NCBI RefSeq assembly: GCF_003594875.1
Contig: NZ_QZEY01000003.1
Coordinates: forward strand, 310,001 to 374,000
DNA: 64,000 nt
Direction: 5' to 3'
From: Bailinhaonella thermotolerans
Lineage (GTDB): Bacteria; Actinomycetota; Actinomycetes; Streptosporangiales; Streptosporangiaceae
The position numbers were made by a program, and so were the translations under genes. Shown one piece after another: positions 8,651-16,550 of the stretch; position 1 is the stretch's first letter, and each line of letters opens with the position of its first letter. The notes under the pieces are model-generated. The model was not told the origin of the DNA, did not search any database, and saw only the letters and a list, made by a program, of their open reading frames with translations.

Positions 8651-10437
8651 ACCTGGTCAACCTGGAGTCGGTACGGCTCGCCTACGGCCCCAAGGTGCTG
8701 CTCGACGGCGTGTCCCTGGGCGTCGCCGCAGGGGAGCGCATCGGCGTGGTGGGCCGCAACGGCGGCGGCAAGACGACGCTGATCTCGCTGATCGCGGGGC
8801 TGATCGAGCCCGACAGCGGGCGCGTCACCCACACCCGGGGCCTGCGGGTCGGCTACGTCACCCAGCAGGACGACCTCGACCCGGACCTGACCGTGCGCCA
8901 GGTGGTGCTGGACGGCCGCGCCGAGCACGAGTGGGCCGGGGACGCCCGGGTCCGCGACATCCTGGACGCGCTGCTCGGCGGCATCGGCCTCGACGCGACC
9001 GTCGGCACGCTGTCCGGAGGCGAGCGCCGCCGTACGGCTCTCGCGCGGCTGCTCATCGACGAGCACGACCTGATCGTGCTGGACGAGCCCACCAACCACC
9101 TCGACATCGAGGCCATCGACTGGCTGGCCCGCCACGTCGTCGCGCGGCGCGAGTCGCTGCTGGTCGTGACCCACGACCGGTGGTTCCTGGACGCCGTCTC
9201 CACGCGCACGTGGGAGGTCGTGGACGGGCAGGTGCACCGGTACGAGGGCGGGTACGCCGCGTTCGTGCTGGCCAAGGCCGAGCGGGCGCGCATCGCCGCC
9301 GCGGCCGAGGAGCGCCGGCAGAACCTCATGCGCAAGGAGCTGGCGTGGCTGCGGCGCGGCCCGCCCGCCCGCACCTCCAAGCCCAAGTTCCGGATCGAGG
9401 CCGCCCAGGCCCTGATCGCGGACGTGCCGCCCGTGCGCGAGCGCGTCGAGCTGGTGCGGTTCGCCTCCGCCCGGCTCGGCCGCACGGTCTACGACCTGGA
9501 AGAGGTCACGCTGCGGGCGGGCGAGGACGGGCCGCTGGTGCTCGACGCGGCCACCTGGCACTTCGGGCCGGGCGACCGCGTGGGCCTGATCGGGGTGAAC
9601 GGGTCGGGCAAGTCCACGGTGCTGCGCCTGCTCGCGGGCGAGGAGACTCCGGACTCGGGACGCCTCGTCACCGGCCGCACGGTCCGGGTGGCGTACCTGT
9701 CGCAGCAGCTCGCCGAGCTGGATCCGACGCGGCGCGTGCTGGAGACGGTGGAGTCGATCCGCCGGGTCATCCAGGTGGGCAAGCGCGAGTGGACGGCCTC
9801 GCAGTTGCTGGAACGGCTGGGCTTCCGCGGCGAGGCGCAGTGGAAGGTCGTCGGCGACCTGTCCGGCGGCGAGCGGCGGCGGCTGCAACTGCTGCGCCTG
9901 CTCATGGACGACCCGAACGTGCTCATGCTCGACGAGCCGACCAACGACCTCGACATCGAGACGCTGAACGAGCTGGAGGACCTGCTCGACGGCTGGCCGG
10001 GCACGCTGATCGTGGTCAGCCACGACCGGTACTTCCTGGAGCGCGTCGCGGACGTCTCGGTGGCGCTGCTGGGCGACGGCAAGCTGTCGCTGCTGCCGGG
10101 CGGGGTGGACGAGTACCTCGAACGGCGGCGCGCCGGGACCGCGGTCACCGCCCGCGTGGCGTCGGCGGCCCCCGAGAAGCCGGAGCCGAAGGCCGCCGCG
10201 CCGGAGCCGGGGCTGTCGGCGAAGGAGCTGCGGGAGGCCCAGAAGGAGCTGTCCCGGCTGGAGCGGCGGCTGGAGAAGCTCACCGCCCGCGAGGAGGAGC
10301 TGCACGCCGCCCTGGCCGACAGCGCCACCGACTACAACCGCCTGATCGCCCTGGACGCCGACCTCAAGGCCGTCCAGGCCGAGAAGGACGAGGTCGAGGC
10401 CGCCTGGCTGGAGCTCGCCGAGCGCCTCCCGGCCTGA
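8647..10437 (+). CDS. ABC-F family ATPase (Uup-like)
   Basis: A soluble 596-residue tandem ATPase without membrane segments, of the type that acts on the ribosome. The first Walker A is GRNGGGKT (36-43), the second GVNGSGKST. Both halves carry LSGGE signatures and Walker B/D-loops (VLDEPTNHLD, MLDEPTNDLD). A linker of about 80 residues lies between the halves. The C-terminus is a charged coiled coil (KELREAQKELSRLERRLEKL), as in Uup, which binds DNA or ribosomes. It follows ispE with a 4-bp overlap, a common actinobacterial arrangement. A target-protection resistance role cannot be excluded, but the housekeeping setting argues against it. Confidence 0.92.
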   Translation: MNLVNLESVRLAYGPKVLLDGVSLGVAAGERIGVVGRNGGGKTTLISLIAGLIEPDSGRVTHTRGLRVGYVTQQDDLDPDLTVRQVVLDGRAEHEWAGDARVRDILDALLGGIGLDATVGTLSGGERRRTALARLLIDEHDLIVLDEPTNHLDIEAIDWLARHVVARRESLLVVTHDRWFLDAVSTRTWEVVDGQVHRYEGGYAAFVLAKAERARIAAAAEERRQNLMRKELAWLRRGPPARTSKPKFRIEAAQALIADVPPVRERVELVRFASARLGRTVYDLEEVTLRAGEDGPLVLDAATWHFGPGDRVGLIGVNGSGKSTVLRLLAGEETPDSGRLVTGRTVRVAYLSQQLAELDPTRRVLETVESIRRVIQVGKREWTASQLLERLGFRGEAQWKVVGDLSGGERRRLQLLRLLMDDPNVLMLDEPTNDLDIETLNELEDLLDGWPGTLIVVSHDRYFLERVADVSVALLGDGKLSLLPGGVDEYLERRRAGTAVTARVASAAPEKPEPKAAAPEPGLSAKELREAQKELSRLERRLEKLTAREEELHAALADSATDYNRLIALDADLKAVQAEKDEVEAAWLELAERLPA

Positions 10438-10444
10438 GGGGCGG

Positions 10445-10957
10445 TCAGGGGGCCTCGCGGGCGGGGGGCTGGGTGTCGAAGGGGATGAGGAGGGTGCGGA
10501 GGAGGGTGGAGAGGTTGTCCCTGGCGGCGTGGTCCAGGCCGGCCAGGAGGTCGCGCTCGCGGTCGAGGAGGGCGGCGAACGCGGCGTCCACCTTCCGGCG
10601 GCCGGCGGGCGTGAGCCGTACCAGGATGCCCCGCTTGTCCTCGGGGTCGGGGCGGCGCTGGACCAGGCCCGCCTCCTCCAGCCGGTCGATGCGGTTGGTC
10701 ATCGTGCCGGAGGTGACCAGGGTGGCGCGGAGGAGTGCCCCGGGGCTCAGCTCGTAGGGCTCGCCGGCGCGGCGCAGCGCGGTGAGCACGTCGAACTCCC
10801 ACGGCTCCAGGCCGTGCTCGGTGAACGCGTCGCGCCGCGCGCGGTCCAGGTGACGCGCGAGCCGTGACACGCGGCTCAGCACCTGGAGCGGCTCGACGTC
10901 GAGATCGGGGCGCTCGACGCGCCAGGCGGCGACCAGCCGGTCCACCTCGTCCTGCAT
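10445..10957 (-). CDS. MarR-family transcriptional regulator
   Basis: A 170-residue winged-helix regulator. The DNA-recognition region TLVTSGTMTNRIDRLEEAGLVQRRPDPEDKRGILVRLTPAG is typical of MarR, including the DKRG wing tip. It is divergent from the trans-aconitate methyltransferase gene, and two palindromic sites lie in the 56-bp gap, so it probably represses itself and that gene, with a small ligand releasing it. It ends 8 bp from the convergent ABC-F gene. The ligand is unknown. Confidence 0.9.
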   Translation of the reverse strand: MQDEVDRLVAAWRVERPDLDVEPLQVLSRVSRLARHLDRARRDAFTEHGLEPWEFDVLTALRRAGEPYELSPGALLRATLVTSGTMTNRIDRLEEAGLVQRRPDPEDKRGILVRLTPAGRRKVDAAFAALLDRERDLLAGLDHAARDNLSTLLRTLLIPFDTQPPAREAP

Positions 10958-10968
10958 GAAGCGCAGTC

Positions 10969-11026
10969 TATCTCTCTTGACATCGAGATACTTTGCGACT
11001 TGGATTTATCTTGATGTCGAGAGATA
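10969..11026. promoter_or_regulatory. Paired MarR-type operators in the divergent promoter
   Basis: Two related sites lie head to head. Site 1 (10969-10990) reads TATCTCGATGTCAAGAG on the minus strand; site 2 (11007-11026) reads TATCTTGATGTCGAGAG on the plus strand. The shared core TCTYGATGTCRAGA is nearly palindromic. TTGACA (10977-10982), a perfect -35 sequence, is embedded in site 1, and site 2 covers the methyltransferase ATG, so binding would block expression of both genes. Confidence 0.7.
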
Positions 11027-11787
11027 TTTGGGACCCCACGCAGTACGGTCGATACGCGGACGAACGTTCCCGTCCCTTCTTCGATCTGATCGCGCGCGTG
11101 CGGGCCGAGAAGCCCCGCCGGGTGGCCGACCTGGGGTGCGGCAGCGGAGAGCTGACCGCGACCCTGGCCGAGCGCTGGCCCGATGCCGTCGTCACCGGCC
11201 TCGACTCGTCCGAGGCCATGATCGCCAAGGCCGTCGCGGCCAACCCCGGCGTCGAGTTCGCGGTCGCCGACCTGCGCGACTGGCAGCCGGAGCCCGACAC
11301 CGACGTGGTGGTCTCCAGCGCCGTGTTCCAGTGGGTGCCGGGCCACCGCGAGCTGCTCGTGGACTGGGCGGAGCGGCTCCCCGCCGGCGCCTGGCTCGCG
11401 TTCCAGGTCCCGGGGAACTTCGCCGCGCCGAGCCACGAGGCGATCCGCCGCGTCTGCGCGTCGCCCCGCTGGACGGTGGTCGCGGACGTGCCGCGCCCCG
11501 ACCCGGTCTCCAGCCCCGCGGAGTACCTCGACCTGCTCACCGCCTGCGGCCTGGACGTCGAGGCCTGGGAGACCACCTACCTGCACGTCCTCCCCGGCGA
11601 CGACCCCGTCCTGGAATGGGTGAAGGGCACCGCGCTGCGACCCATCCTCGACCGGCTCCCCGACCCGGAGGAGCGCGCCGCGTTCCTGGCCGATCTGGGC
11701 GCCCGGCTGCGCGAGGCCTATCCGCGCAAGCCGTACGGGACGGTCTTCCCGTTCCGGCGGGTGTTCGTGGTCGCGCGCAAGCCGTAG
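11014..11787 (+). CDS. tam: Trans-aconitate 2-methyltransferase
   Basis: A class I SAM methyltransferase of 257 residues that methylates trans-aconitate, a spontaneous toxic isomer from the citrate cycle. The opening WDPTQYGRYADERSRPFFDLIARV is diagnostic of Tam; SAM motif I is VADLGCGSGEL (38-48), and FQWVPGHRELL and the C-terminal YPRKPYGTVFPFRRVFVVA also match the family. The ATG lies inside the second operator and has no ribosome binding site, so the message may be leaderless. Control by the divergent MarR protein is inferred. Confidence 0.92.
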   Translation: MSRDIWDPTQYGRYADERSRPFFDLIARVRAEKPRRVADLGCGSGELTATLAERWPDAVVTGLDSSEAMIAKAVAANPGVEFAVADLRDWQPEPDTDVVVSSAVFQWVPGHRELLVDWAERLPAGAWLAFQVPGNFAAPSHEAIRRVCASPRWTVVADVPRPDPVSSPAEYLDLLTACGLDVEAWETTYLHVLPGDDPVLEWVKGTALRPILDRLPDPEERAAFLADLGARLREAYPRKPYGTVFPFRRVFVVARKP

Positions 11788-11852
11788 GACGCGGACCCGC
11801 ACCGGTCGGCTCACGTGGATCACATGGAATCGCACTGTCGCGAGGAGGCGTC

Positions 11853-12227
11853 TTGAGCGTCATCGGCCTGCACCACGTCCAGCTCGCGATCCCGCCCGGC
11901 GTGGACGACGAGCTGCGCGCCTTCTACGGCGGCCTGCTCGGCCTCACCGAGATCCCCAAGCCCCCGGAGCTGGCCAAACGCGGCGGCATGTGGTTCCGCG
12001 GTCCGGCCGTCGAGCTGCACCTGGGCGTCGAGGACCCGCACGTCCCCGCCCGCAAGGCGCACCCCGGCCTGCTGGTCGAGGACGTGGACGCGCTCGCCGT
12101 ACGGCTGTGCGAGGCGGGCCTGGACGTGCGTCCTGACGACCTGCTCCCGGGTTTCCGGCGTTGTTACGTGGACGATCCCGCCGGAAACCGCCTCGAACTC
12201 CTGGAACCGCCGCCCCCGGCCCCGTGA
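11853..12227 (+). CDS. VOC/glyoxalase-superfamily protein
   Basis: A 124-residue single-domain vicinal-oxygen-chelate protein. The first beta-alpha-beta unit begins LHHVQLAIPPG, the second ends FRRCYVDDPAGNRLELLEP. H8 or H9, E55 (VELHLG) and E117 are candidate metal ligands. The start is TTG with GAGGAGG upstream at ideal distance. It follows tam on the same strand after 65 bp. The substrate cannot be told; family members include glyoxalases, bleomycin-type binding proteins and dioxygenases. Confidence 0.85.
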   Translation: MSVIGLHHVQLAIPPGVDDELRAFYGGLLGLTEIPKPPELAKRGGMWFRGPAVELHLGVEDPHVPARKAHPGLLVEDVDALAVRLCEAGLDVRPDDLLPGFRRCYVDDPAGNRLELLEPPPPAP

Positions 12228-12257
12228 CCAGGCCACACGCCAGCCCTCCGGGCGGGA

Positions 12258-13187
12258 CTACTCGGCGGCGACGGGTTCCTCGCGGGACCTGGCCTGGGCC
12301 TTGAGTTCCTTCTGGCGCTGCTTCTCCAGCTCCTTCAGCTCCCTGGCCTGGGCCTTCTCCAGCTCGCGCAGTTCCTTCTCGCGCTTGGCCCGCGCCTTCT
12401 CCAGCTCCTTGAGCTCCTTCTGGCGCTGCTTCTCCAGCTCCTTCAGCTCCTTGGCGCGAGCCTTGGGGTCCCGTACGGCCTCCCGTGCGGCCTCCCGTGC
12501 GGCCTCCGCGGAGGCCTCGGCGGGGATGCGGCCGGGGGCCGACAGCCGGGGGGACGGCTCAAGGCCGGTCAGACCGTTCCAGGCCAGGTTCACCAGGTGC
12601 GCGGCGACGTCCTCGCGCTTGGGCTTGCGCTCGTCCAGCCACCACTGGCCGGTGAGCGCCACCATGCCGACCAGCATCTGGGCGTACATGCCGGCGTTCT
12701 TGGGGTCGTACCCGCGCTGCTTGAACTCCGCCCCGAGCACGTCCTCGACCTGGCTGGCGATGTCGTTGATCAGGCTGGCGAAGGTGCCCGTCCCGGAGGC
12801 CGCGTGGGAGTCGCGGACGAGGATGCGGAACCCCTCGCTGTTCTCCTCGACGTACTGCAGCAGCGCCATCGCGGCGCGTTCCAGCTTGGTGCGGGCGTTC
12901 GAGGCCGCCAGCGCGGCGGTCACCATCGCCAGCAGCCGCTCGACCTCGCGGTCCACCACGACCGCGTACAGCCCCTCCTTGCCGCCGAAGTGCTCGTAGA
13001 CGACGGGCTTGGAGACCTTCGCCCTGGCGGCGATGCGCTCGATGGAGGTCCCGTCGAAGCCCTTCTCGGCGAACATCGCGCGCCCGACCTCGACGAGTTG
13101 CTCGCGGCGTTCCTTGCCGGTCATCCGCTTGCGGCTCGAATGGGTCTTGCCGGGCGTCTTGGAAGGGTCAGTCACAGGCTCCATCAT
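12258..13187 (-). CDS. TetR-family regulator with long charged helical C-terminus
   Basis: The N-terminal helix-turn-helix (MFAEKGFDGTSIERIAARAKVSKPVVYEHF) and TetR_C-like core end at about residue 210. The last ~90 residues are unusual: an Ala/Glu segment and then repeated KELKELEKQRQ units giving a Lys/Glu-rich run that should form a long single alpha-helix or coiled coil. The start is ambiguous; tandem ATGs at 13187/13184 or GTG at 13172 all follow the desaturase stop. It lies 58 bp after the desaturase gene on the same strand and probably controls it through the palindrome at 14223-14244. A similar TetR gene neighbours glmU or mfd in other actinobacteria. Confidence 0.88.
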   Translation of the reverse strand: MMEPVTDPSKTPGKTHSSRKRMTGKERREQLVEVGRAMFAEKGFDGTSIERIAARAKVSKPVVYEHFGGKEGLYAVVVDREVERLLAMVTAALAASNARTKLERAAMALLQYVEENSEGFRILVRDSHAASGTGTFASLINDIASQVEDVLGAEFKQRGYDPKNAGMYAQMLVGMVALTGQWWLDERKPKREDVAAHLVNLAWNGLTGLEPSPRLSAPGRIPAEASAEAAREAAREAVRDPKARAKELKELEKQRQKELKELEKARAKREKELRELEKAQARELKELEKQRQKELKAQARSREEPVAAE

Positions 13188-13245
13188 GGCCTGTTCTGGA
13201 TATGTGACGGGGGCCACCAGAGCGGCGGCCCCCGATCTACTGCCC

Positions 13246-14184
13246 TCAGCCAAGGCGCTTCGCCGCCAGGCGCTCAGGCGTCGGCCAGCGGACGTCGTGG
13301 GCCCAGCCGAGCTTCTCGAACACCTTGATGACGAAGGCGCTCGGGTCGATCTGGCCCTTCAGCGCGCCGTGGCGGGCGCAGGTCGGGTCGGAGTGGTGCA
13401 GGTTGTGCCAGGACTCGCCGAACGAGGGGATCGCGAGCCACCAGACGTTGCGGGACTTGTCGCGGACCTCGAAGGCCTCGTCGCCGAACACGTGGCAGAT
13501 GGAGTTGATGGACCAGGTCACGTGGTGCAGCAGTCCGATGCGGATCAGCGTGCCCCAGAAGAAGGCGGTCAGCGCGCCCTGCCAGGACCAGGAGAGCAGG
13601 CCGCCCAGGATCGGGGGCAGCAGCAGCGACGTCAGCGCCAGGGCCGGGAACAGCTTGTGCAGCTTCACGATGTCCGGGTCCTTGACCAGGTCCGGGGCGT
13701 ACTTCTCCCGGTTGGTGCGCTCGGACTCGAACAGCCAGCCCATGTGGGCGTAGAGCAGGCCCTTGGCCAGCGCCTTGGGGCCGGTGCCGAAGCGCCACGG
13801 CGAGTGCGGGTCGCCCTCCTTGTCGGAGAACTTGTGGTGCTTGCGGTGGGTCGCCACCCAGTCGATCACCGACATCTCCAGTGAGAGGCTGCCGGCGACG
13901 CCGAGGGCGATCTTCAGCTTGCGGTTGGCCTTGAAGGAGCCGTGGGTGAAGTAGCGGTGCAGGCCGACGGTCACGCCGAGCCCGGACACGATGTAGAAGA
14001 ACGCCGCGATCGCGATGTCGAGCCAGCCGAGGCCCCAGCCCCAGGCGAACGGCACGGCGACGGCCAGCGCGACCAGGGGCGCGCCCACGACGACACCGAA
14101 GATGATCAGATCGGCTTTGGACTTGGGCTCGGGCTCGAAGTCGGGCTTGGGCTGCCGCGCGGGGCGCTCGAGAGTGACGGTCAT
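13246..14184 (-). CDS. Acyl-CoA (stearoyl-type, delta-9) desaturase
   Basis: A 312-residue integral-membrane di-iron desaturase introducing a double bond into fatty acyl-CoA. The three histidine boxes are H76RYFTH81, H113RKHH117 and H260NLHH264. Hydrophobic pairs at about 27-47 and 55-75, and 180-197 and 205-222, fit the four-helix topology. The product would adjust membrane fluidity. GAGGAAG seven or eight bases before the ATG supports the start. The upstream region has a 22-bp perfect-arm palindrome, and the downstream TetR gene is the probable regulator. Confidence 0.95.
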   Translation of the reverse strand: MTVTLERPARQPKPDFEPEPKSKADLIIFGVVVGAPLVALAVAVPFAWGWGLGWLDIAIAAFFYIVSGLGVTVGLHRYFTHGSFKANRKLKIALGVAGSLSLEMSVIDWVATHRKHHKFSDKEGDPHSPWRFGTGPKALAKGLLYAHMGWLFESERTNREKYAPDLVKDPDIVKLHKLFPALALTSLLLPPILGGLLSWSWQGALTAFFWGTLIRIGLLHHVTWSINSICHVFGDEAFEVRDKSRNVWWLAIPSFGESWHNLHHSDPTCARHGALKGQIDPSAFVIKVFEKLGWAHDVRWPTPERLAAKRLG

Positions 14185-14222
14185 GGGCTTCCTCGCGTTG
14201 ATTCTGTCTGGCTACGCAACCG

Positions 14223-14244
14223 TAACCTACGCCATCGTAGGTTA
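14223..14244. promoter_or_regulatory. Palindromic operator upstream of the desaturase
   Basis: TAACCTACG, four bases, then CGTAGGTTA: perfect 9-bp arms, 38 bp before the desaturase ATG. The size and symmetry suit a TetR dimer; the TetR gene downstream of the desaturase is the natural candidate. Confidence 0.7.
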
Positions 14245-14667
14245 GGAATGCCTAGGTACCCAAGTACGTAAAACTCACACCTCCCGGCCCTCGTCGTGGT
14301 GGCTCCCGACCCTTGCCCCATCCGGCCTCCGTCTGCTAGAGGCCCTCGTGGCCTGGTACGGCGTGAGCTCCCCGCGCCGCCGTACCCGCCCCGGCGCCGC
14401 CGTACCCGGCGAGGCGCACGCCGTACCCGGGGCCGGGCGCACGCCGTGCCCCGGGGGCGGGCGCGAGCCGTACGCCCGGACGGGCGCGAGCCGTACGGCG
14501 CGGGCGGGCGCGAGCCGTACGGGCGGGGGCGCGAGGCGGGCGGGGCGGGAGAGGGGGCCGGGGCCGCCGGCATGCCGAGCCGGTGATCCGGTCGGTATCC
14601 TGGAATCGGCCGGACGGGCGGGCCCCGCGTCGCGAGACGGGGGCCGGCGCGGCCGGACCTGGAGCGA
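14245..14667. other. Intergenic region with CCGTACG-rich repeats
   Basis: About 420 bp without a convincing gene between the divergent desaturase promoter and tRNA-Gln. The central part is made of CGCCGTACCC-like words. It also holds three copies of GGGCGCGAGCCGTACG, at 14459-14474, 14482-14497 and 14506-14521, spaced 23-24 bp. No role can be assigned. Confidence 0.65.
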
Positions 14668-14738
14668 TCCCGGGTCGTCTAACGGCAGGACGAGGGTTTT
14701 TGGTGCCCTTTACGGAGGTTCGAATCCTTCCCCGGGAG
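14668..14738 (+). tRNA. tRNA-Gln (anticodon TTG)
   Basis: A 71-nt cloverleaf: acceptor TCCCGGG/CCCGGGA, anticodon arm AGGGT-loop-GCCCT with TTG in the loop, and T-arm GGAGG-TTCGAAT-CCTTC; G discriminator, CCA not encoded. tRNA-Gln directly before glmU is the usual actinobacterial order. Confidence 0.93.
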
Positions 14739-14747
14739 CGTGGCGCA

Positions 14748-14771
14748 CCCCGCCTGGGCCCTCAGGCGGGG
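14748..14771 (+). terminator. Hairpin terminator after tRNA-Gln
   Basis: CCCCGCCTG, a 6-nt loop, then CAGGCGGGG: a perfect 9-bp stem ten bases after the tRNA. There is no T-tract, as is common for terminators in high-GC actinomycetes. The 150 bp between it and glmU hold no gene. Confidence 0.65.
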
Positions 14772-14918
14772 GGCTGGACCCCGCCGGGTGACGGACCGGT
14801 ATCCTGCCCATGTCGGGCGGGTGACAGCTCAGCGTGTCGGCGTGTCAGCCGTACGTGATCACCGGTCCGGCATCGCCCTGATGGCGCAGTCCGCCGACGC
14901 CGAGAGCCAGGAGTCCCG

Positions 14919-16382
14919 TTGAGCGCGACCCACCCGGCCGCCGTGATCGTCCTCGCCGCCGGTGAGGGCACTCGGATGAAGTCCAGCACCCCCAAGGTCC
15001 TGCACGAGGTGAACGGCCGGGCCCTGGTCGACCACGCCCTCGCCGTCGCCCGCGGCCTCGCGCCGGAGCGGCTGATCGCCGTCGTCGGCCACGGCAGGGA
15101 GCGGGTCACCGCCCACCTCGCCGAGTCGGCCCCCGACGCCCAGATCGTGGTCCAGGAGAGCCAGAACGGCACCGGCCACGCCGTCCGCACGGTCATCGAG
15201 GCCACCGGCGAGCTGACCGGCACCGTCCTCGTGACGTACGGCGACGCGCCCATGGTGCGCTCGGAGACCCTGGCCGCGCTGGTGGAGTGCCACGAGGCCG
15301 AGGGCAACGCGGTCACCGTGCTCACCGCCGAGGTGCCCGACCCCACGGGCTACGGCCGCATCGTCCGCGACGCCTCCGGCGCGATACTGGAGATCGTGGA
15401 GCACAAGGACGCCACGGAGGAGCAGCGCGCCATCGCCGAGATCAACTCCGGCGTCTACGCGTTCGACGGAGCCCTGCTCGGCCCGGCGCTCAAGCGGGTC
15501 TCCACCGCGAACTCCCAGGGCGAGGAGTACCTCACCGACGTGCTCGCGATCCTGCGCGACGACGGTCACCGCGTCGGCGCGCTGGTCACCCCGGACGCGG
15601 TGGAGATCGAGGGCGTCAACGACCGCGTCCAGCTCGCCGCCGCCCGCCGCGTGCTCAACGACCGCGTGCTCGACCGGCTCATGCGCGCGGGCGTCACCGT
15701 GATCGACCCCATGACCACCTGGATCGACGCGGACGTGGAGATCGCCCAGGACGTCGTGATCCACCCCGACACGCGCCTGCACGGCCGCACGTCCATCGCC
15801 ACGGGCGCCGAGGTCGGCCCCGGCTGCACGCTCACCGACACCACCGTCGGGGAGAACGCCCGGGTGATCCACGCGTGGTGCGAGAGCGCCGAGATCGGCG
15901 CCGACGTGCGGGTCGGCCCCTACACCTACCTGCGCCCGGGCACGCGGCTGGCCGCGGGGGCCAAGGCCGGCGCGTTCGTCGAGATGAAGAACGCCAGCGT
16001 CGGCGAGGGCTCCAAGGTCCCGCACCTGACCTACGTCGGGGACGCCACGGTCGGCTCGGGCACCAACATCGGCTGCGGCACGGTCTTCGTCAACTACGAC
16101 GGGGTCGCCAAGCACCACACGACGGTGGGCGACAACGCCTTCGTGGGCAGCGGGACCATGCTGGTCGCGCCGGTGACCGTGGAGGACGGCGGCTTCACCG
16201 CGGCCGGATCGGTGATCATCAATGACGTGCCCCCCGGCGCGATGGCGGTCGCGCGCGGCCGGCAGCGCAACGTCGAGGGGTGGGTGGCCCGCAAGAGGGC
16301 GGGCACGCCTTCCGCCGAGGCCGCCGAGCGGGCCATCGCGCGCCGGGCCGACGAGTCGAGTCGCGGCGACGAGAACGGCTGA
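14919..16382 (+). CDS. glmU: Bifunctional UDP-N-acetylglucosamine pyrophosphorylase / glucosamine-1-phosphate acetyltransferase
   Basis: GlmU makes UDP-GlcNAc, the precursor of peptidoglycan and other glycans. The N-terminal uridyltransferase carries LAAGEGTRMKSSTPKVLHE (about 12-30) and GDAPMV. The C-terminal half is the left-handed beta-helix acetyltransferase, with FVEMKNASVG and NIGCGTVFVNYDG. At 487 residues the length is normal. The TTG start is supported by AGGAG five bases upstream. UDP-GlcNAc could also feed the polysaccharide island downstream. Confidence 0.97.
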   Translation: MSATHPAAVIVLAAGEGTRMKSSTPKVLHEVNGRALVDHALAVARGLAPERLIAVVGHGRERVTAHLAESAPDAQIVVQESQNGTGHAVRTVIEATGELTGTVLVTYGDAPMVRSETLAALVECHEAEGNAVTVLTAEVPDPTGYGRIVRDASGAILEIVEHKDATEEQRAIAEINSGVYAFDGALLGPALKRVSTANSQGEEYLTDVLAILRDDGHRVGALVTPDAVEIEGVNDRVQLAAARRVLNDRVLDRLMRAGVTVIDPMTTWIDADVEIAQDVVIHPDTRLHGRTSIATGAEVGPGCTLTDTTVGENARVIHAWCESAEIGADVRVGPYTYLRPGTRLAAGAKAGAFVEMKNASVGEGSKVPHLTYVGDATVGSGTNIGCGTVFVNYDGVAKHHTTVGDNAFVGSGTMLVAPVTVEDGGFTAAGSVIINDVPPGAMAVARGRQRNVEGWVARKRAGTPSAEAAERAIARRADESSRGDENG

Positions 16383-16550
16383 CGGACGGCTGACTCGGCG
16401 GCGGTACGGCGGGCCACGAACCCGGCGAGGCCGTGCTTCCCGGAGATCCCGGGGCGGCCGAGGTGAATACCGGCGAACAACGGAAATGGCAAGAACCGGC
16501 GCGCGCGTGAGCGGCGCGGCGGCGGACGACGACGCCCGTGGGGGTATGCA

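Noticed and set aside
8647-10437. Antibiotic-resistance ABC-F protein
   Set aside because: The Uup-like C-terminal coiled coil and the conserved place after ispE fit a housekeeping member.
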